DNA of 64,000 nucleotides from Candidatus Heimdallarchaeota archaeon (GTDB taxonomy: Archaea > Asgardarchaeota > Heimdallarchaeia > Heimdallarchaeales > Heimdallarchaeaceae): NCBI GenBank assembly GCA_019057815.1, contig JAHLWR010000001.1, positions 210,001 through 274,000 of the forward strand. Direction: 5' to 3'. The notes below the pieces were generated by a model that made no database searches, was not told the DNA's origin, and saw only the letters and a list, made by a program, of their open reading frames with translations. Made by a program: the position numbers and the translations under genes. The stretch's first letter is position 1. The number at the start of each line of letters is the position of its first letter. This document shows positions 45,552 through 55,100 of this stretch, piece after piece.

Positions 45552-47159
45552 TTAAATCACTTCTTCTGAAATATGTTTTCTTAATTTAAATTGCTTATAA
45601 TTACTTGGTCGAAGGAAGAGATACGCAATAATACCTATAACAGCTATTAATGCAGCTATATAAAAAGTGATAATATATGCATATGCATCTAAACCAAAAT
45701 CAGTTACTGAAGCCATAACACTATTCGCATATGAAGATAGAGAAGAAAGATAGAGATTAGGATCAGATATTCTAGAAACAATTATAGCATTTGTAATTGG
45801 TTTTGTGAGAAAAGCTATTCCAGTACTCAATAGAATAATATATCCTATCAACCATGAGAGATTTAGATACTTCTTTTTTTTCACTGGAAGTACTTTTTTT
45901 GAAAGTAAATATATCAACAACCCAACAATTACAAGAACCATAATTGTGTAAATCATAATTATTACAGAATTAGAGGCAACAATGGCATCAGCTACTGGTC
46001 CTGTTAGAATTGTTCCACCCAATCCCCATGCTAAAAAGAAAGCAGCGTTATAATATCCCATCATTCTCCCCCTTCTTTCTAGAGGAACGACTCTTGTTAC
46101 CATGGCATAAGAAGTTGTTTGTATCCAAACTCGCGATGTACCTTTAAGAGCCATATAAATGAAATAAATAACTATACTAGAAGCGAAAGGAAGGGAAATA
46201 GTAGCTATAAATACTAACGAAAAACCAATAAGTAACATACGGTCATCACCGAAACGAGTAGTGAAAAATCCAATAGCTAAACCTGCTATAATCATTGCAA
46301 TGCTACTTGTGTTTCTTAATTGCGCTATCACAATATCAGAAGCTGCAAATGTGTCTGGTAAGCGAGTATAAATTTGAATCATTTGACCTATGCTGTTTCC
46401 ACCGATGTTTACAATAGCTACAATAATGATTAACCAAACAAACAGTTTCCAGTTCCAGATAGATGAAGGCTTCTTACGATTTTTCAATGCTAAATCTGAA
46501 TTAATTTCTTGTTTTACATTATTTTCTTCTATCTGTTCTTCTAAATCAGCATATGATTCAGGAATTAAAAACAAGGCAACTATGCTAAAAACCATAATCC
46601 CAGATGAGATATAGAAGAGAGAACCATCCCAAAACCCTAATCCGCTATTGTAGAGAAATCCACTAGCAGTAACGCCCAAAACATTTCCTATCCCACCAAC
46701 AAATTGTAACCTACCCATGACTTTGCTTCTTTCTGTATCTTTAGTTAAATCAGCAATTAGAGTTGACCAACCTAAATTGCTACTACTCCATCCTGCTTCA
46801 ATGACGGTAAAACCTATAATTATTACAAAAGCTGCAGCTCTTAAACTGTTATTCGCTCCAACACGTTTATGTATCCAGAACACCACAAGATACCCAATTG
46901 CTGCGTATGTTTCACCAAAGATAATTAGTAGCCTTCTTTTCTTGAATCGATCAGAAATTCTACCCCACAATGTTGATTGAGCAACAATATTTACGACCAT
47001 TGGCAATGTTGCAAAAAGAGTCATCTCGGTGTTTGATACTCCAAGAAATTCTTTCAAGTAGATACTAAGAAAAAAATAGAAAATACCACGTCTAAACATT
47101 GTCATGACTTGAAATATTGATAAGCTCACAAAGTGTTTAGTCTTCAATTGGTAAAGCAC
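45552..47159 (-). CDS. Major facilitator superfamily transporter
   Basis: About twelve or more TM helices in 535 residues, with GRISDRFKKRRLL as the loop 2-3 motif and a charged central loop (EEQIEENNVKQE). An additional hydrophobic segment pair near the C-terminus (ISDPNLYLSSLSS loop) extends the usual length. It lies 46 nt upstream of the M20 peptidase on the same strand, so uptake of a peptide or acyl-amino acid followed by hydrolysis is possible. The start could be GTG 47159 or TTG 47145. Confidence 0.82.
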   Translation of the reverse strand: MLYQLKTKHFVSLSIFQVMTMFRRGIFYFFLSIYLKEFLGVSNTEMTLFATLPMVVNIVAQSTLWGRISDRFKKRRLLIIFGETYAAIGYLVVFWIHKRVGANNSLRAAAFVIIIGFTVIEAGWSSSNLGWSTLIADLTKDTERSKVMGRLQFVGGIGNVLGVTASGFLYNSGLGFWDGSLFYISSGIMVFSIVALFLIPESYADLEEQIEENNVKQEINSDLALKNRKKPSSIWNWKLFVWLIIIVAIVNIGGNSIGQMIQIYTRLPDTFAASDIVIAQLRNTSSIAMIIAGLAIGFFTTRFGDDRMLLIGFSLVFIATISLPFASSIVIYFIYMALKGTSRVWIQTTSYAMVTRVVPLERRGRMMGYYNAAFFLAWGLGGTILTGPVADAIVASNSVIIMIYTIMVLVIVGLLIYLLSKKVLPVKKKKYLNLSWLIGYIILLSTGIAFLTKPITNAIIVSRISDPNLYLSSLSSYANSVMASVTDFGLDAYAYIITFYIAALIAVIGIIAYLFLRPSNYKQFKLRKHISEEVI

Positions 47160-47372
47160 CTTTCTTTAGTTTTTTAAATCAATAGACTCTTTTTTGCTTC
47201 TGTTTCAAAAAAAATACAAACGGGTTATTAAGATTATGTTTTGGATTATTTTGCGTTTTTCACTTATGAAAAAACCATTAATAGGATAGTGTATACATAA
47301 CTTAAGTATCATTAATAAGTGTCCAAATTACAAAAAGTAATAATTCTCATCAAAAGATAGGATAGGATTTAT

Positions 47373-47708
47373 GTGTCTGTTTCTACAAAAACATCTTTTA
47401 CCTACAGAAGTATACTTTCTATTGGATTAGTGATACTTGGGTTATCCTTAATAATAGTTAGAATTTGGATTGATAGCTCTTTATGGAAAATAGTACTTAT
47501 TGCTGTTGGAGCATCTATTGCATTATTTGGATATTTATCAACAAGAACCATTTCTCAATTAAATGACCATAAGTGTCCTATTTGCAAAGGTACAGGAAGC
47601 ACTTGTTCAAGAGCTTGTATTAGTTGTTCAATTAAATCTTCTAAATGTACATATTGTAATGGTACTGGTAGAATAGTAAAAGAAAGCAAAGAAAGGACGA
47701 ATCTTTAG
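47373..47708 (+). CDS. Small membrane protein with DnaJ-type zinc-finger repeats
   Basis: These 111 residues have two TM helices (SILSIGLVILGLSLIIV and IVLIAVGASIALFGYL), then a cytosolic tail with CPICKGTG, CSRACISC and CTYCNGTG. The CxxCxGxG repeats are those of the DnaJ zinc domain. There is no J domain. It may bind unfolded protein or simply use the zinc fold structurally. It is alone, 180 nt upstream of thrS. Confidence 0.7.
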   Translation: MSVSTKTSFTYRSILSIGLVILGLSLIIVRIWIDSSLWKIVLIAVGASIALFGYLSTRTISQLNDHKCPICKGTGSTCSRACISCSIKSSKCTYCNGTGRIVKESKERTNL

Positions 47709-47749
47709 GCTGTTCTTTTGCAGGTTTCTTCTCTTTTATTTGAAAAATC

Positions 47750-47790
47750 TTTTATATGCTTTGATTCTTCCTTTATTTGAGGACAATGAA
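47750..47790 (+). promoter_or_regulatory. thrS promoter with initiator block shared with proS
   Basis: TTTTATATGCTTT (47750-47762) and ATTTGAGGACAATGAA (47775-47790) reproduce the proS arrangement exactly apart from one extra nt between them. The spacer bases between the two blocks differ, so the similarity is not simply a long recent duplication. Confidence 0.65.
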
Positions 47791-47818
47791 TAAAGGTGAA
47801 TGCGAAACAAACAGATAA
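47786..47818 (+). CDS. Putative leader peptide of thrS (MNKGECETNR)
   Basis: This 10-codon frame starts in the shared block and stops 71 nt before thrS. Its only Thr codon (ACA, codon 8) lies four codons after the Gly of GGTGAA, the same relative place as Pro in the proS leader. Translation is unproven. Confidence 0.4.
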   Translation: MNKGECETNR

Positions 47819-47889
47819 AGATTTTATTGTGCCTTTATTTAGTAATTATGTACTCTTTGATCCTAATAGTAAAGTTTTGAGGTGTTTAC

Positions 47890-49815
47890 ATGTCAATGGT
47901 AGAAGTTACTTTGCCTGATGGTAGTAAAATAGAGATAAAAAAAGGTAAAACGGTCTTAGATGTAGCTGAAAACATAGGACCAGGTTTAGCAAAAGCTGCT
48001 ATTGCTGGTAGGTTGAATGATGACTTTGTAGATTTAACTTGTAAAATCGTAGATAATTGTAATCTTGAGATTATTACACTAAAATCTGATGATGCTTTTC
48101 ATATCCTCAATCATAGCGCAGCTCATATCATGGCAAGTGCGGTTGTAAAAATATTCCCAAATGCCCGTCCAACCATCGGACCTGCAGTTGATGAGGGATT
48201 TTACTATGATTTTGCAATTGACGAACCCTTTTCTCAGGAGGATTTAGAGAATATCGAATCTCAGATGAAGGAATTCATAGAAGCTGATACACCCTTTGTA
48301 AGGGAGGATATCTCCATTAAAGAAGCGATAGAATACTATAAATTAACTGAAGATAACAAATTCAAGGTAGAAATACTTGAAGAAATTGATGATAGTAACT
48401 CAATATCATTTTATAGTCATAATAATGGGGATTTCAAAGATTTATGCCGAGGACCGCACGTTCCCTCCACAAAGAGAGTGACAACTGTTAAACTACTTAG
48501 TGTTTCCTCAGCTTTCTGGAGAGGTGATGCTAAACGTGAGTCACTTCAACGAATTTATGGGATAGCTTTTCCAACAGAAAAGGATCTTAAGAAGCATCTT
48601 AGGATGCTTGAAGAAGCTAAAAAACGCGACCATAGAATTCTTGGCCCACAACTTGATCTTTTCGACACTGCAGACGAATGGGGGCCTGGAATGCCTTTAA
48701 TCTTTCCCAAAGGTCGAGTTATTCTAGAAACTATGAGAAACTTTTGGGAAAAAGAACACAAGAAAGCTGGATATGAGATAGTACAAACACCTCACATATT
48801 CAAAGAAATAGTATGGCAAACAAGCGGTCATACTGAATATTTCATCGAAAATATGTTTCCTGTAGATTTACGAGGAGAACTTTGGTATGTAAAACCAATG
48901 AACTGTCCAGGACACATGATGATCTACAACAGACGTGCTTATTCATACAAAGAATTACCTGTACGTATTGGAGAAATGGGAACTGTTTATCGATATGAAT
49001 TATCTGGAGTTTTGCATGGTCTATTTAGAATACGTAGTTTTACTCAAGATGATGCACATATATTCATGCTACCTTCCCAACTAGAAGATGAAATTGTCAA
49101 TGTAATAAACATGGTTAATCATTTCTACAAGACTTTTGGGTTTAAGGAATGGGAATATTTCATAAGTACTAAACCTGCAAAAGCTATTGGAACAGAAGAA
49201 GGTTGGGAACATGCAACTAATGCACTGATAAATGCCATGAAACGTGTTGATATACCTTTTAAAATTAAGAAGGGTGATGGAGCTTTTTATGGTCCTAAAA
49301 TTGATGTTGATGTCAAAGATGCAATAGGGCGAAAATGGCAACTATCAACCATTCAAGTTGATTTCAACTTACCTGAAAGATTTGACATTAATTATTTAGG
49401 AGAAGACAGTCAAAAGCATAGACCGTATGTTATTCATAGAGTAATATATGGTGCAACGGAGAGGTTCTTAGCAATACTAGTCGAACACTATGAAGGTAAA
49501 ATGCCTGTTTGGTTGAGTCCTATACAAGTTGTAGTTATTCCAATTACTGACAATCATGTAAATTATGCTAAAAAAGTAGTTGAAGAATTCAGTAAAGCAG
49601 AAATTCGCGCAGAAGCAGATACGAGCGGTGAAAGAATGGAATATAAAATCCGTCAAGCTACTTTAAACAAAATCCCATATATACTAAATGTTGGTGATAA
49701 AGAACTTGAATCTAAGACAATAGCAGTGAGATCCAGGGGAAATAAAGTAGAATTTGGGGTAAACATTCCAGACTTTATCAATAAAATACTAAAGGAAATT
49801 GAAAATTATCAATAA
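47890..49815 (+). CDS. thrS: Threonyl-tRNA synthetase, bacterial/eukaryotic domain type
   Basis: In order: a TGS domain (residues 1-65, VTLPDGSKIEIKKG), the N2 editing domain with HSAAHIMA and DLCRGPHVPST metal ligands, then the class II core with MNCPGHMMIY, RIRSFTQDDAHIF and GAFYGPKIDVDV, and a C-terminal anticodon-binding domain. Most archaea instead use a DTD-like editing domain, so this gene was probably acquired from bacteria at some point. GAGGTG lies 5 nt before ATG 47890. Confidence 0.95.
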   Translation: MSMVEVTLPDGSKIEIKKGKTVLDVAENIGPGLAKAAIAGRLNDDFVDLTCKIVDNCNLEIITLKSDDAFHILNHSAAHIMASAVVKIFPNARPTIGPAVDEGFYYDFAIDEPFSQEDLENIESQMKEFIEADTPFVREDISIKEAIEYYKLTEDNKFKVEILEEIDDSNSISFYSHNNGDFKDLCRGPHVPSTKRVTTVKLLSVSSAFWRGDAKRESLQRIYGIAFPTEKDLKKHLRMLEEAKKRDHRILGPQLDLFDTADEWGPGMPLIFPKGRVILETMRNFWEKEHKKAGYEIVQTPHIFKEIVWQTSGHTEYFIENMFPVDLRGELWYVKPMNCPGHMMIYNRRAYSYKELPVRIGEMGTVYRYELSGVLHGLFRIRSFTQDDAHIFMLPSQLEDEIVNVINMVNHFYKTFGFKEWEYFISTKPAKAIGTEEGWEHATNALINAMKRVDIPFKIKKGDGAFYGPKIDVDVKDAIGRKWQLSTIQVDFNLPERFDINYLGEDSQKHRPYVIHRVIYGATERFLAILVEHYEGKMPVWLSPIQVVVIPITDNHVNYAKKVVEEFSKAEIRAEADTSGERMEYKIRQATLNKIPYILNVGDKELESKTIAVRSRGNKVEFGVNIPDFINKILKEIENYQ

Positions 49816-49894
49816 CCTTTCTCCATTTTTCTTTTAACTGATTTTAAAAATTATTAGAAAACAGGATATTATAAATAAAAGAAAAAGAGAGAGA

Positions 49895-50572
49895 TTACTT
49901 TTGCATTTTAGCAAACTCTTCTTCAATATGAGCAATTTTTATACCTAAACTGTCCATAAGCTGGAAACACCAACCTAACCAGACATTAACAAAACCTTTA
50001 GCTCCTGCATCAACTACTCCAGCTTCTTTTAAAACAGGCAATAGATTAGGAGTATTTTCTAACGAAGAAACAGCCTCTTTATATGATTCTATTATCATTT
50101 CTGACCAACCTCCGTCCCCATCAACGATTTCTCGAGCCTTATTAGCGGTATCCTTCATAACTGTTAAAATCGTACCTTCCGCAGGATTTAAAACAGCTTC
50201 ATAAGCCCATTCAGAGCCAGTTTGAAGAGCTTTAGCAAATTCTTTAACTGTAACTTCATCATATTCTTCGATTTCAGCGCTAAAACCTTGGAAGAATTGG
50301 GAGATAATAACTCCAGAATTTCCTTTAGCTCCCATAAAACTCCCTTTTGTTAATAATTCTGCAGCTTCACGAACTGAACTGGGTTCAACATCATTAAATT
50401 GTTCCACAACAGTACGCATGGTCAAAAACATATTAACGCCTGTGTCACCGTCTGGTATAGGGAAGACATTTATAGCGTTTATTTCTTCTTTTGTTTGTTC
50501 TAGATTATTTGCAGCAGATATGACCATTTTTTTCAGTGTTATTCCGTCTAACTTTGAACTGTTTAACATCAT
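49895..50572 (-). CDS. Stand-alone DhaL (dihydroxyacetone kinase L/FakA N-terminal) domain protein
   Basis: The ADP-Mg binding signature of DhaL is clear: NVFPIPDGDTGVNM, KGSFMGAKGNSGVIISQFFQGF, and GVVDAGAKGFVNVW. The protein consists of this domain only (225 residues). FakA-like fatty-acid kinases have two more domains, and DhaL proper works with DhaK; neither partner is in the window. It transfers phosphate to a ketose or an acyl group in known relatives. ATG 50572 has GGTGA 5 nt upstream. Confidence 0.82.
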   Translation of the reverse strand: MMLNSSKLDGITLKKMVISAANNLEQTKEEINAINVFPIPDGDTGVNMFLTMRTVVEQFNDVEPSSVREAAELLTKGSFMGAKGNSGVIISQFFQGFSAEIEEYDEVTVKEFAKALQTGSEWAYEAVLNPAEGTILTVMKDTANKAREIVDGDGGWSEMIIESYKEAVSSLENTPNLLPVLKEAGVVDAGAKGFVNVWLGWCFQLMDSLGIKIAHIEEEFAKMQK

Positions 50573-50826
50573 AATTTTCACCCATCTTGTGGGTTAGATA
50601 CCTTCGCTTTTAACATATTTGATGCCTTATTTAATATTTACGTGCTTTTCCCGTCATATAATATGGCTTCATATGCTCTTCATGAGAGTGCGTCTATCAA
50701 AGATGGTTACAAAGTCTTTATAAAATTATTCATATTTCAATATTATACGCGTGGAGAATAGTGTTTTCGTAATTAATGAAAAAAGAAAGATAAATTATGC
50801 TTTAAATTATTTAGTCCTTAATTGCA

Positions 50827-53769
50827 CTATTCTAGAAGTAATGCAGGTTTCATTGGTCTGGCTTTTTGGGCTTTCTTTTGTGGATCATAAATCTCTTTTT
50901 CGTCAGCCATATGAATTAGGATTTTAGCTTTGTTGTATTTATCACTTATGAATTCTGTATATCCTTCTATTGCATTTTTTTGGTTTTTGGTAGATAGTAT
51001 TTTGATCCGAAAAATTGTTGGATCTTTCAGCATTAATTTTGCTTCATTTGCAATTTCCTTCATGTATTTACTTAGTTCATTATTATCTTTAGATGCTGAC
51101 ATTACTTTTCCTATTTGTACTGCTTCTTCCTCAAATATTTTTTTTGCTAATTCATATAATACATTCTTCCATTCTGCGTTGATGTAAATATGAATCTTCT
51201 TTGGCTTAGTTTTAACCAATTTAACTATCTGTTCAATATCTTCCATTAAATCAGTCATATATTTAGATTGCAGAGCATATAGTAAATCTTCATTAGTAAT
51301 AACAATATCTGGAATTAGTTTCAACGAAACATAGTCTGTATACCCCATTCTCTCATTCAACTCTTCACAGATATGAGGAATTGCTGGTGCCATAATAATG
51401 ACTATCTTCTCAATAATGTCTCTTAAAACAGCTTTTTTCTCGGTTTTTGGTAGATGTTCCGCTATTTTATAATATTCATCAATCGCTCTTATATTTGCAT
51501 AGAATCCATCTAAAATATAGTCTCTTGCATTGAACTTCTCAATTGCTTCTAGTGCACTTTTTAGGTTGGTTTTTACAGAAGAATGCAATATTTTTGATGG
51601 GAATGAGTAGGCAATGTTTTTCTTTCCAGTGGTATCTGTTACACTTAAAGCATATTCCCAGAATTTCCTCAACCTTTGTTTAGCATAATTCACTTCTGTA
51701 TCTTTCCATTCTAACACAGTCTCTGGTGTTGCAACAGATGCTAGATGTAATCTTGTTAGGTCAACACTGTATTTCTCCGGAACAAGGGCTATTGGAATAA
51801 CATTTCCTTTACTCTTACTCATCGCTTCTCCGAAACGACTTACCATATCGTTTAATGAGAAAGCAGGTAACCAGTATTTTTCAGGGAATATCGCTACATG
51901 GTGAAAGATTGCGAATGATAAATGATTAGAGATATGATGAATAGCTGTATGTCTAAGATCATTAGGATACCAATACTCAAATTCTTCTTTCATTTGTTTT
52001 ATAATATGTTCTGATAATTCTGTTTTCTTACTTACTTCCTTAATGTCACCTTCATCTAGAAGGATATAATCAAACAGCATAGGTTTCAGTTGATTAGCTT
52101 TTATATTGTTCTTTTTTATGTGTTTAACAATTGTGTAATATGCCATATAAATCACTGAATCACTCAGTGACTCAATTATCCATCCTTCTCCTTTTGTTAA
52201 TGGAAATTCTGTTCCTAGTCCTCTTCTTCTCACACAAGGTCTTTTATCTAACCAATTGAAAGTATTTTCAAAACTTTGTCTATATTTTTCTGGAATGATT
52301 GTCATTTTATTTAATGCTTCGAATGCTTTTTTATTCCATTCAGCATCTCCATAATTTAGGAAATATTGGTTCTGAATAATTGCTACAATAATTTGACCAC
52401 CACATCTACAAGAAGCTTTAGCAGATGTCTCATAAATAGGTGCTGCTAAATTAATATCAAATAGAACATCTGCGATTCTATCTTTTGCCTCTTCAATTTT
52501 TAATCCTTCGAAGTCTCCTGTATTATCCTTCATAATCCCAGAGTAATATTCATCCTTGTAAATCGTTTGAGTAGCCTTTTCTAATTTTCCAGTATCTTCT
52601 TGCGATTTAACACCCAATTTCTGACATAACTCTACTGCTGGAAAATCACCATAGTCTTTTACTTTAATCATGGATATAGGATTTATTTGTTTCAGCTTTT
52701 CAGAATTTAAAGCATATTTTTCAATTGTTTTTTCATCTTTCTGCAAATCAACTAAAGCAGTATAATCATAAGGAGCATGCCCAGGAACACTATAAACGAT
52801 ACCAGTAGCATGATCAGTATCAATAAAATTAGCTGGGTAAACAGGAATTTTACTTTTTGTTATTGGAACTTCAACAATCTTGTCTAAGATTTCTTCACCC
52901 TTCAGCTCTCTAATTATGGTGATTTTATGATCTTGTTCCATTAGCTTCATAGTTGCTTCTTTAGAAATTATCCATGTTTCATCATCGATGGAGATTTCAT
53001 TATAGAAACCATCAGGATGTATCCAAACATTGGTTGCTCCGAATATTGTTTCGGGTCGAAGTGTAGCTGCAACTAAAAAGGAGTTATTTTCAAGAATGAA
53101 TTTAATACCAACAAACTCAGTAACTTCTACTTTAATCTCATCTCCTGCTTGAATGTCATCTTCACCAACAGCGTTTTTATCGTTTATGCACCATAAAATA
53201 GGGTGATTTCCTTTAGTAATAAGGTTTTTATTGTTTAGCTTGATGTATTGCCATTCAATGAATTTGTTGTATTCTGAATCTCCTGTAGTGAATTGTCTAG
53301 TAGTATCAAGTGAATATCCCATTTTTAGAAAATCTTGAATTATTTTCTTTGCAAAATAACTAGCAACATTTTCTGGTTTTGTAAAAGAAGAGATTACTTC
53401 CTCAATTCTTTTTGTATCCTTTTCATATATTGAAATGTATTCACGATATTTTTTCCATTCATCTTCATCGTTATTCCGAATTTTCCAGGATACAGCGAGA
53501 ACTGGAGTACCAGTTATATGAAAACCCATTGGCCACAAAACATTGTATCCTTGTTGTCTTTTGTATCTGGCAAATATATCACCTAAACCATAAGTTCTAC
53601 TATGACCTATGTGAAGAGGAGCAGTAGCATAAGGATAAGACACTGTTAGAAACCATTTTGGTTTGCTCTTATCAATAACACCTACGAAAACATTATCTTC
53701 TTGCCATTTCTTTTGCCATTTCTTTTCGATCTCACGTATTACTTCGAGAAAATTCGTCATAATAATCAC
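50827..53769 (-). CDS. leuS: Leucyl-tRNA synthetase, archaeal/eukaryotic type
   Basis: This is a 980-residue class I synthetase with PLHIGHSRTYG (HIGH motif), the inserted CP1 editing domain (about 200-480, containing LRPETIFGATN and a GTGIVYSVPGH-like segment here read TGIVYSVPGHAP), and SKSKGNVI (KMSKS loop). The length and C-terminal domain fit the archaeal/eukaryal form. The start is GTG 53769 with AAGGAG 7 nt upstream; ATG 53760 is in frame. The 5' leader carries a small frame related to those of proS and thrS. Confidence 0.95.
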   Translation of the reverse strand: MIIMTNFLEVIREIEKKWQKKWQEDNVFVGVIDKSKPKWFLTVSYPYATAPLHIGHSRTYGLGDIFARYKRQQGYNVLWPMGFHITGTPVLAVSWKIRNNDEDEWKKYREYISIYEKDTKRIEEVISSFTKPENVASYFAKKIIQDFLKMGYSLDTTRQFTTGDSEYNKFIEWQYIKLNNKNLITKGNHPILWCINDKNAVGEDDIQAGDEIKVEVTEFVGIKFILENNSFLVAATLRPETIFGATNVWIHPDGFYNEISIDDETWIISKEATMKLMEQDHKITIIRELKGEEILDKIVEVPITKSKIPVYPANFIDTDHATGIVYSVPGHAPYDYTALVDLQKDEKTIEKYALNSEKLKQINPISMIKVKDYGDFPAVELCQKLGVKSQEDTGKLEKATQTIYKDEYYSGIMKDNTGDFEGLKIEEAKDRIADVLFDINLAAPIYETSAKASCRCGGQIIVAIIQNQYFLNYGDAEWNKKAFEALNKMTIIPEKYRQSFENTFNWLDKRPCVRRRGLGTEFPLTKGEGWIIESLSDSVIYMAYYTIVKHIKKNNIKANQLKPMLFDYILLDEGDIKEVSKKTELSEHIIKQMKEEFEYWYPNDLRHTAIHHISNHLSFAIFHHVAIFPEKYWLPAFSLNDMVSRFGEAMSKSKGNVIPIALVPEKYSVDLTRLHLASVATPETVLEWKDTEVNYAKQRLRKFWEYALSVTDTTGKKNIAYSFPSKILHSSVKTNLKSALEAIEKFNARDYILDGFYANIRAIDEYYKIAEHLPKTEKKAVLRDIIEKIVIIMAPAIPHICEELNERMGYTDYVSLKLIPDIVITNEDLLYALQSKYMTDLMEDIEQIVKLVKTKPKKIHIYINAEWKNVLYELAKKIFEEEAVQIGKVMSASKDNNELSKYMKEIANEAKLMLKDPTIFRIKILSTKNQKNAIEGYTEFISDKYNKAKILIHMADEKEIYDPQKKAQKARPMKPALLLE

Positions 53770-53924
53770 TTTGTTTCTCCTTTTGTCTATAGTTCACTGA
53801 TGATTCCATACAACGCTTTGAATTGTAGAGCCAAAACGCTAAATTAAAAGCTTTACTTCCAATCATTAGAATAGATTTTCCTAAGAATAAAATCTGGAAA
53901 CCACTAAATTTCAAAGGTAGAGCT

Positions 53925-53954
53925 TCAAATGGGAAGAACACATTCACCAGTCAT
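53925..53954 (-). CDS. Putative leader peptide of leuS (MTGECVLPI)
   Basis: This is a 9-codon frame on the minus strand, 155 nt before leuS. It reads Met-Thr-Gly-Glu-Cys-Val-Leu-Pro-Ile; its only Leu codon (CTT, codon 7) is four codons after the Gly of GGTGAA, as the cognate codons are in the proS and thrS leaders. The upstream 16-nt block found at those genes is not conserved here; the ATG follows AATATA. Coding status is unproven. Confidence 0.35.
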   Translation of the reverse strand: MTGECVLPI

Positions 53955-54260
53955 TATATTATTCTCCGTGTAGTTTCCTAAAGAATCAAGAATTCTTTAC
54001 ATTTTTAAATTTTATGAAGAAGAAGAAGAAGTTGGCGTAATTGGGCTGTTTGGTGCTCACACACTAGTAAACAAGCGTATTAGAAATTGTTTTATCATCG
54101 TTCACACCTTTTGAAACATAACTTGCATTCTTGAAGAATGAAATAACAAGAATTTGTTATTTATTTTTATGTTCATTTATTCAGTTTAATGAACTGTCGT
54201 TATATCATTGACTTTTTAAGTTGCTAAAAAACGACCACATAGGAATATCGAGGTTATATA
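53955..54260. other. Divergent promoter region, leuS and Mrp-type ATPase
   Basis: On the minus strand a TATA-like TTTAAAAAT lies at about 54000-54008, fitting a start of transcription some 25 nt before the leuS leader frame. On the plus strand a five-fold GAA repeat (54015-54031) is visible, and AGGTTATATA precedes the Mrp gene. I see no gene; the plus-strand frame MKKKKKLA is a by-product of the triplet repeat. Confidence 0.4.
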
Positions 54261-55073
54261 ATGCAAGCTAATATCCAAACAGAAGAGGACAAAATAATTG
54301 AGGGAATACTAAGCAAGTTTAAGCATAAATTTGCTGTTTTAAGTGGAAAAGGTGGTACAGGAAAAACTACCATAACAGTAAACATTGCACAAACATTAGC
54401 CAATCTAGGTTATAAAGTAGGAGTTTTAGATTCAGATATAACAGGACCTAATATCCCATTAATGTTTGGGGTTGAGCACGCAACTTTACAATCAAAAGAC
54501 AATAAAATCCTTCCAATAGAAGTCGGCAATATAAAAATCGTTTCAATCGAATTCTTACTTGAGGATAAAAGCAAAGCTATAATTTGGCGAGGTCCTATGA
54601 AAATTAAGGCTTTAAAACAGCTTATAAAAGATGTTGAATGGGGAGAGTTAGACTTTTTCATAGTAGATTTACCTCCTGGAAGCAGTGACGAACCATTAAG
54701 CATAGTACAAACAATAAAAGATCTGGATGGAATGGTTATAGTTACCACACCACAAGAAGTATCGCTACTAGATGTTAAGAAATCAATCAACTTTGCTGAA
54801 GTTACCAATGTTCCAATTATAGGTATCATAGAAAACATGAGTGGTTTTAAGTGTCAACACTGTAATGAAATAACATACATCTTCAAAAAAGACGGTGGAA
54901 AAAATATTGCTAAAGATCTTTCTCTCGATTTTCTAGGAGTCATTCCTATAATACCTGAAATCTGTGAGGCTGGCGATATAGGTGAACCCGCTGTAAATAC
55001 TAATGATGCGACGAAAAATGTATTCCTTGAAATAGTTAATAAAATAATTAACAAGACTTCAAATAAGGCTTAA
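54261..55073 (+). CDS. Mrp/NBP35-family Fe-S carrier ATPase
   Basis: This 270-residue deviant P-loop ATPase has LSGKGGTGKTTI near residue 31, DSDITGPNIPLMFG, the Walker B region DFFIVDLPPGSSDEP, and the CxxC pair GFKCQHC that holds a labile 4Fe-4S cluster at the dimer interface. The family (ApbC/Mrp/Nbp35) delivers Fe-S clusters to apo-proteins. GAGG lies 7 nt before the ATG. Confidence 0.92.
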   Translation: MQANIQTEEDKIIEGILSKFKHKFAVLSGKGGTGKTTITVNIAQTLANLGYKVGVLDSDITGPNIPLMFGVEHATLQSKDNKILPIEVGNIKIVSIEFLLEDKSKAIIWRGPMKIKALKQLIKDVEWGELDFFIVDLPPGSSDEPLSIVQTIKDLDGMVIVTTPQEVSLLDVKKSINFAEVTNVPIIGIIENMSGFKCQHCNEITYIFKKDGGKNIAKDLSLDFLGVIPIIPEICEAGDIGEPAVNTNDATKNVFLEIVNKIINKTSNKA

Positions 55074-55100
55074 TCCTTATTTTTCTCATTTTTCTAGAAA

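Noticed and set aside
53732-53947. 71-codon minus-strand frame in the leuS leader
   Set aside because: It overlaps the leuS start in another frame, has no family resemblance, and begins at a GTG inside the GGTGA of the leader; a chance open frame is more likely.
54016-54039. Leader frame MKKKKKLA before the Mrp gene
   Set aside because: It is a by-product of a GAA triplet repeat and the promoter spacing does not fit.
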